Assembly: GCF_001482385.1 (NCBI RefSeq)
Contig: NZ_CP013613.1
Location: forward strand, 1 to 64,000
Direction of reading: 5' to 3'
DNA length: 64,000 bases
From: Pseudoalteromonas rubra
GTDB taxonomy: Bacteria; Pseudomonadota; Gammaproteobacteria; Enterobacterales; Alteromonadaceae
Shown here: in pieces, positions 59,636-64,000 of the stretch
Layout of the letters: every line of letters starts with the position of its first letter
How positions within the stretch are numbered: position 1 is the stretch's first letter
The notes under the pieces: generated by a model
Databases searched by the model: none
The model's input: only the letters and a program-made list of their open reading frames with translations
Told to the model about the DNA's origin: nothing
Made by a program: the position numbers and the translations under genes

Positions 59636-62214
59636 TGTCAGCATATGAGCAGCAACTTAACAGCATGATCAAGCATGACCGCTTTTGCGAGTTTATGCCG
59701 TACCTGGAGTACTGGGAAGATGAAAAAGCATTTTTGTTAGATGGCCCTTATCTGGGCATGATGATGGCGATGTCCCCCACCAATGGGGGCAACCGTAATA
59801 TTCTGAATTCCCTGAATACCCTGTACAAATACAATTTTCCAAAAGGGACGTTGTTGCAGGCCAGTGTGATCAGCACCCCGGACATTGAAGATATGTTATT
59901 CGGTTTTCGTCGCTCCCGTTTCGGCCGCTACCAGGGAGCCGATCAGGAGCAGGCTGAAGCACTGGCGATGGCCATGCACGATTTTTATCGCTCCGGCTCA
60001 ACCCAGCCTATCAATGAAAAGAACTTTCTGTTCAGAAATTATGAAGTGTGGTTTTGCGTTAAAATACCGCTGAAGTCTTTGTCCCCCAGTGACAAAGAGC
60101 TGGTACAGTTTCAGGGGGCGCGCAAGCAGATGCGCCAGTCTCTGGCGGCGCTGGGCGCACACGAGGTGGATGAGCGGGGGCTGCGCCGTAAACTACGGGT
60201 GATGTTTAATATGTACGATCAGCGTGGCTGGCGTACCCGGCCGCAGTTTAAAGAAACCAGCTTTAGTTCGCACTTTTTGCGCGATACGGTGCTGGCCGAA
60301 GGCAAGAGCGTGGATGTCAGTAAGCGGGGGGTGTCCATCAAAGACGATAAAGGCAATGAAGTGCAATATATTCGCTCTTTATCGATGACAGATACCCCGG
60401 AGCGCATGGTCTATGGGCAAATGATGGATCTGCTGGGGGACTGGCTGAATGGTCAGGCCAGCAGCTTGCCGGGACATTTTATGATGACCCTGAATATGCA
60501 CTATGACGATAAAAATGAGGCGATTAAAAACATTCAGTCTAAGCGCAGTTTTATCAACTCCCAGGCCAAGGGCAAACTGCTTCAGAAAATCGACCGCTTA
60601 CGCTTTCAGAACGAAGACTTTAATGCAATAAACCGTGAAATTGATCAGGAGAAGTCATCGATTGTGGACTATGCGTTGCAGATGACGTCATTCACCCCTG
60701 ATGTGGTGCAGGCAGATCGGTTCAGCGAACGCTTCATTGCTGACATGGAGCAAAAAAATGTCCTGGCGGTGGAAAACAGCTACTTTATGGTGCCTATGCT
60801 GATCAGCGCGCTGCCGATGGGGTTGAGTAAAGAGATAGTGGTGAATTCCGGCCGCTATAATGTCTGTTCCTCGAAAGCCCTGCCTTTTTTGACGCCGCAC
60901 ATGGGCAGCTGGAAGGGCAATACCGCCGAACCGCGGTTCTTTCTCAGTTCCAGGCTCGGACAAGTCGTGAACCTCGACTTTTTCGCCTCTGACTCAAACT
61001 ATAACTTTTACCTAGGGGCCATGAGTGGCGCGGGTAAATCCTACTTTACCGGTTATCTGATCTCGAACCTGCTGAGCTCGGGCGTGAAATTACAGTCCGA
61101 TCCGGATGATGAAGCCCACCTGATTGAGCACAATGATGGCACCCGGGTATTTGTGATTGACGTTGGTCGCAGTTACGAGGGACTGGCCGCGCAATTCGAT
61201 GATGCGCAGTTCCTGGTATTCGGCAATGAGTTCGAATACACCCTGAACCCTCTTTCCTATATTCATGAGTTTGAAGGCAAGGAAGGTCAGGGGATCCAGT
61301 GTCTGCAGTTGCTCAAAACCATGGCGGCGCCGTCGGGCAACATCTCGGATCTGCAGCATTCGCAAATGCTGACCTTGTTATCGGCCCTGTGGGAGCAAAA
61401 GGGACGCACAGCCTGCATCGATGATTTTGCCCAGTTGTGTAAAAACAGTGAGCACCAGGAAGTAAAGCGCATTGGCTTTCAGCTCGCGCCATTTTGTAAG
61501 CAGGGTTACTATGCGCGCTTTTTTGACCCCTCCAAGCCGCCGGTGAATTATTCCTCGCGTTTGATGATTGTTGAGCTCGAAGAGCTGAAGAGTGATCCAC
61601 ACTTACAAACCATCGCCCTGATGTCGGCCATTATGTCTATCCAGCAGGAGATGTACCTGGGTGGCACTGACTCGCGCAAACTGTTTCTGCTGGACGAAGC
61701 GTGGGAGTACCTCAAAGGAGACGATGAGACCAAGTCGAGGCTGGGCTTTTTCTCCGCATTTCTGGAAACGGCCTGGCGTCGATTCCGTAAATACAATGCG
61801 GCAGGAGGCCTGATCACGCAAAGTATTCTGGATGGTTACAACAGCGATGTGGGTAAAGCTATCTTAAATAACTCTGCCTGGTTGCTGGTGATGTTGCAAC
61901 GTGAAGAGGCCGTGAAGGAGTTGCGTAAGACCGGGGCGTATTCCGGCAGCGAAATTGACTTTAAGCTGATTGAGTCGGTGCACACCGTACAACCTAACCC
62001 GGCGGTGACGGATGTCTCGTATTCTGAGGTGTTTATCAAATACCAGGGGCAGGCTCAGGTCTGCCGGTTACACACCAACCGCCGTTTTCAGCTCATTCTT
62101 ACCACTAAGGGAGATGAAAAGGCCCGGCGTAAGGAGTTGATGGAGAAAGAAGGCTTATCCCTGATCGGGGCCATTGACCGCATGATAGAGCTGGAGCAAG
62201 CGGGCGTGCAATGA
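59635..62214 (+). CDS. traC: TraC, VirB4-type assembly ATPase
   Basis: 859 residues. N-terminal TraC_F_IV domain (to about 420) with YLEYWEDEKAFLLDG and FRNYEVWFCVKIPLK. Motor domain: Walker A GAMSGAGKSYF near 461, VIDVGRSYEG near 505, Walker B KLFLLDEAWEYLKG near 683 and a GGLITQSILDGY sensor. TraC powers pilus assembly at the cytoplasmic membrane, with TraL. Start overlaps the traV stop. Confidence 0.94.
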   Translation: MSAYEQQLNSMIKHDRFCEFMPYLEYWEDEKAFLLDGPYLGMMMAMSPTNGGNRNILNSLNTLYKYNFPKGTLLQASVISTPDIEDMLFGFRRSRFGRYQGADQEQAEALAMAMHDFYRSGSTQPINEKNFLFRNYEVWFCVKIPLKSLSPSDKELVQFQGARKQMRQSLAALGAHEVDERGLRRKLRVMFNMYDQRGWRTRPQFKETSFSSHFLRDTVLAEGKSVDVSKRGVSIKDDKGNEVQYIRSLSMTDTPERMVYGQMMDLLGDWLNGQASSLPGHFMMTLNMHYDDKNEAIKNIQSKRSFINSQAKGKLLQKIDRLRFQNEDFNAINREIDQEKSSIVDYALQMTSFTPDVVQADRFSERFIADMEQKNVLAVENSYFMVPMLISALPMGLSKEIVVNSGRYNVCSSKALPFLTPHMGSWKGNTAEPRFFLSSRLGQVVNLDFFASDSNYNFYLGAMSGAGKSYFTGYLISNLLSSGVKLQSDPDDEAHLIEHNDGTRVFVIDVGRSYEGLAAQFDDAQFLVFGNEFEYTLNPLSYIHEFEGKEGQGIQCLQLLKTMAAPSGNISDLQHSQMLTLLSALWEQKGRTACIDDFAQLCKNSEHQEVKRIGFQLAPFCKQGYYARFFDPSKPPVNYSSRLMIVELEELKSDPHLQTIALMSAIMSIQQEMYLGGTDSRKLFLLDEAWEYLKGDDETKSRLGFFSAFLETAWRRFRKYNAAGGLITQSILDGYNSDVGKAILNNSAWLLVMLQREEAVKELRKTGAYSGSEIDFKLIESVHTVQPNPAVTDVSYSEVFIKYQGQAQVCRLHTNRRFQLILTTKGDEKARRKELMEKEGLSLIGAIDRMIELEQAGVQ

Positions 62215-62344
62215 GCTATGGCCATTCAGGTGCGCTCACTGCGGTGCCTTCAGTCTGCATGGCCTGTGATCTAAGGCATTGATTCCTAGTGAACAAGATC
62301 ATGGAGTGTGTTACTTTACGCGCTTAAGTTTGATGGGGTTGACT

Positions 62345-63070
62345 ATGTTGAGTGTGCTCTCAAAAAAAGGCGTGATCCTGCTGGAAGTGCGCCGCCTGTT
62401 CGGCGTAGGAAGCCGCTTATCTTCCACGGGAGAAAGCGCATTCTGTGAGTTTAAACGACTCGCATTGCAAAATGAATTTGATGTCTCCCGGCTGGCCTTC
62501 ATTGCTGAAACGGATGCTGCGCTGGCCGCCGCGGTGATAGAAATGGCACACCGGGATGTGCGGTTTTTTAAGCACCAGAAAAATATGGCGCTGACCCATT
62601 GTTTATCGCGCATCGGTCAGCGCGGCGTACGCGTCCTGGCCATGAGTCTGGAGCTGGAACAATATAAGCGACGTTTGCCCAAAGCGTGGCAACCTGCCTT
62701 CGAAGAGGCAAAGGGGATCACCTGGAAGGTGATGCAGGCGGCCTCAAAAATAGCGCACAGACAGTATTCCGCCAAAGAGGTGAATGAAGCCATGCAGTCC
62801 GCCCTGATCCTGAGTCTGTCCTGTTACGCCAAAATCATCGCCTGTGCGTCGCTGGGCTGGCCGCCTAAGCGCGAGTTGGTGACCTCGCTCATGGTGCCTG
62901 AACCAGGTTTATCTGAGCTGATCCAGTCTGCCATGGGCGTCTATGTAGAAGACACGCCGAATACGGTGAATGCGGTACAAATTGCCATCTCGGCCTGGGC
63001 AGAGATAGGCACCCAGTCACCATTGGCCTCCCCTCATATTCAGAAACTAGAATTTACACCAGGTAATTAA
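62345..63070 (+). CDS. HDOD-like domain protein downstream of traC
   Basis: 241 residues from ATG 62345 (GGGG 6 bp upstream; TTG 62279 and ATG 62333 are alternatives). The segment FIAETDAALAAAVIEMAHRD...NMALTHCLSRIGQRGVRVLAMSLELEQY resembles HDOD domains (DPxLaxrvlxxaNs...xlxxAixxlGxxxvxxlal). HDOD proteins are signalling regulators, often linked to c-di-GMP or competence. The C-terminal half is helical and unknown. About 130 bp separates it from traC; it overlaps the next gene by 1 bp. Confidence 0.55.
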   Translation: MLSVLSKKGVILLEVRRLFGVGSRLSSTGESAFCEFKRLALQNEFDVSRLAFIAETDAALAAAVIEMAHRDVRFFKHQKNMALTHCLSRIGQRGVRVLAMSLELEQYKRRLPKAWQPAFEEAKGITWKVMQAASKIAHRQYSAKEVNEAMQSALILSLSCYAKIIACASLGWPPKRELVTSLMVPEPGLSELIQSAMGVYVEDTPNTVNAVQIAISAWAEIGTQSPLASPHIQKLEFTPGN

Positions 63071-63648
63071 TGAATAGCGTAATCCCTGCCATCAGTGAAC
63101 TCGCTGACGCACTGGACAGTGCCTGCGAGTATTATGAATCGAATAAACACATTGCCGAAGTGTCCGTACTTGAGATGATGATGATCCTAGAGTCGATTTT
63201 TTATCAGCGTAAGGCGCAGATCCAATGCCTGGAGTCATCCAGCAAGGGGTACTACTTCACCGTGACCCGGGAAAACGGCAGCTTTATCGTGATCAGCTCG
63301 CCAAACCATAAGTGGACAAGCGGCTCCTATCAGGAGCAGCTGTTGTTGCAGGTGCGGTTATGTGTGCTCGATAAACCAGATTATCGCCTGGTCAATGAAG
63401 AGAACCTGCGTTCGCATGATCTGAAATTCGTCATCTCATATGAAGAAGGTCAATATTACCTGGAAGCACGGCGTTTTATTGATCTGTACGGCGGTATTAA
63501 GGCGAACAACCTGTGTAACCTGATTGACCGCTTTATCGCGTCCGCCCAGGTCCTCTGTGTGGCGTTTCAGGAAGAGCGTAAAGCCGCCAAGCAGCGGGCA
63601 GTCGAGTCTGTGCCCCCTGCCCCATCACGACCACAAAAGGTGCATTAA
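63070..63648 (+). CDS. Hypothetical protein, 192 residues, coupled to the HDOD-like gene
   Basis: ATG overlaps the upstream stop (TAATG). Predicted soluble with mixed alpha/beta; features include GYYFTVTRENGSFIVISSP and FVISYEEGQYYLEARRFIDLYGG, and a Pro/Ser-rich C-terminal tail. No family recognised. Coupling implies a joint function with the HDOD-like protein. Confidence 0.6.
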   Translation: MNSVIPAISELADALDSACEYYESNKHIAEVSVLEMMMILESIFYQRKAQIQCLESSSKGYYFTVTRENGSFIVISSPNHKWTSGSYQEQLLLQVRLCVLDKPDYRLVNEENLRSHDLKFVISYEEGQYYLEARRFIDLYGGIKANNLCNLIDRFIASAQVLCVAFQEERKAAKQRAVESVPPAPSRPQKVH

Positions 63649-63741
63649 CGCACTGATTGCCATCATATAAATACACAGTACACATTGGCGCTCAATCACA
63701 GTATGCTGCCAGTGATAACCGATTACAAAAGGACAGTAAAC

Positions 63742-64000
63742 ATGAAGAAAACAAGTCTCTTACTGGCTATTTCCCTGGCGCTGACGGGCTGTGCCGGTCA
63801 CTCAGATGAGCGCCTGGCACAGCGTGAGCAACAACAGATAGAACAAGCGCAACGACAAGCTAAGGCCACTCAGCAGGCGCAAACGCAGGAATTAGCCGCG
63901 TTGCCTGAGTGGGTGTTGACGCCACCGGTTGCCTCGGATAGCGGTTTTTATGGCGTTGGGGTCGCACAGTCTAAACAACTTAACCACGCTCGCAAAGCCG
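63742..64000 (+). CDS. LPP20-like lipoprotein, N-terminal part (cut by window edge)
   Basis: ATG 63742 with AAAGGA 10 bp upstream; 86 residues visible. Signal peptide MKKTSLLLAISLALTGC with lipobox LTGC, a Gln/Ala-rich coiled segment (about 25-52), then LPEWVLTPPVASDSGFYGVGVAQS, typical of the LPP20 family (PxWVxxPP...yGvG.a). LPP20-type lipoproteins lie near the outer membrane, role unclear. The reading frame is open at 64000. Confidence 0.75.
   Translation, partial: MKKTSLLLAISLALTGCAGHSDERLAQREQQQIEQAQRQAKATQQAQTQELAALPEWVLTPPVASDSGFYGVGVAQSKQLNHARKA

Noticed and set aside
1..64000. tRNA, rRNA, insertion sequences and partition genes
   Set aside because: None was recognised on reading either strand: no transposase, no ParA Walker motif, no tRNA cloverleaf or rRNA sequence seen. 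Absence by eye is not proof.

Overview
The window looks like most of a conjugative plasmid, or possibly an integrated plasmid-like element, from a gammaproteobacterium. A marine Alteromonadales or Vibrionales-type host is my inference. It has no rRNA, tRNA or housekeeping metabolism. It has a Rep_3-type replicon with iterons, a full F-type (SXT/IncC/IncHI-like) transfer system with a MobH relaxase, a FlhDC-like activator pair, a ParDE toxin-antitoxin system, an H-NS-like protein and a Tus replication-terminator protein. Base composition is roughly half G+C, with AT-rich pockets near 21.9-22.4, 27.4-27.7 and 42.2-42.6 kb.

Layout. 1-3.9 kb: accessory genes (truncated DUF1566 protein, HExxH membrane protein, and a lipoprotein / unknown / H-NS-like operon on the minus strand). 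4.0-18.0 kb: a 2303-residue Ig-like surface protein, then an S26 signal peptidase (TrhF type), fused TrbC-TraW, a 48-residue membrane peptide, TraU and TraN. 18.0-30.0 kb: accessory block with a lipoprotein, a Toprim-type primase flanked by two copies of an apparently covarying structured RNA, two small membrane proteins, a tyrosine recombinase, ParDE, an OmpA-type lipoprotein and a stand-alone DsbD-alpha domain. It continues with Tus behind two inverted Ter-like sites, an integrase-repeat protein, an EAL-domain protein and a periplasmic protein. 30.1-42.2 kb (minus strand): TraG (2627 residues, with ten 246-bp tandem repeats), TraH, TraF, an exported unknown, and the FlhC/FlhD-like pair. 42.2-54.2 kb (plus strand): a candidate oriT region, then an accessory gene, TraI (MobH), TraD, an unknown, a DUF4400 protein, pilin TraA, TraL, TraE, TraK, TraB and a TrbI-like protein. 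54.3-57.1 kb: rep gene and iteron origin. 57.1-64 kb: DsbC, a DsbC paralogue with both active-site cysteines changed to serine, a small lipoprotein, TraV, TraC, an HDOD-like protein, an unknown protein and the start of an LPP20-like lipoprotein.

How it works together. TraA/L/E/K/B/V/C/W/U/F/H/G/N and TrbC/TrbI would build the F-type pilus and mating channel. TraI and TraD would process and deliver DNA, and the signal peptidase may serve pilin maturation. DsbC, the DsbD-alpha domain and TraF suggest a dedicated disulfide system for Cys-rich partners such as TraN and TraU. The FlhDC-like pair is the probable switch for transfer, by analogy with SetCD/AcaCD. If the molecule is circular, the right end (traC and onward) leads back toward the left end (giant protein, trhF, traW, traU, traN), which reproduces the SXT-type gene order. 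The replicon sits inside the transfer region, and the Ter pair lies about 31 kb from the origin. No partition (ParA/ParB) genes or entry-exclusion gene were recognised here.

Limits: family calls come from reading motifs by eye. No database search, folding program or alignment was run.
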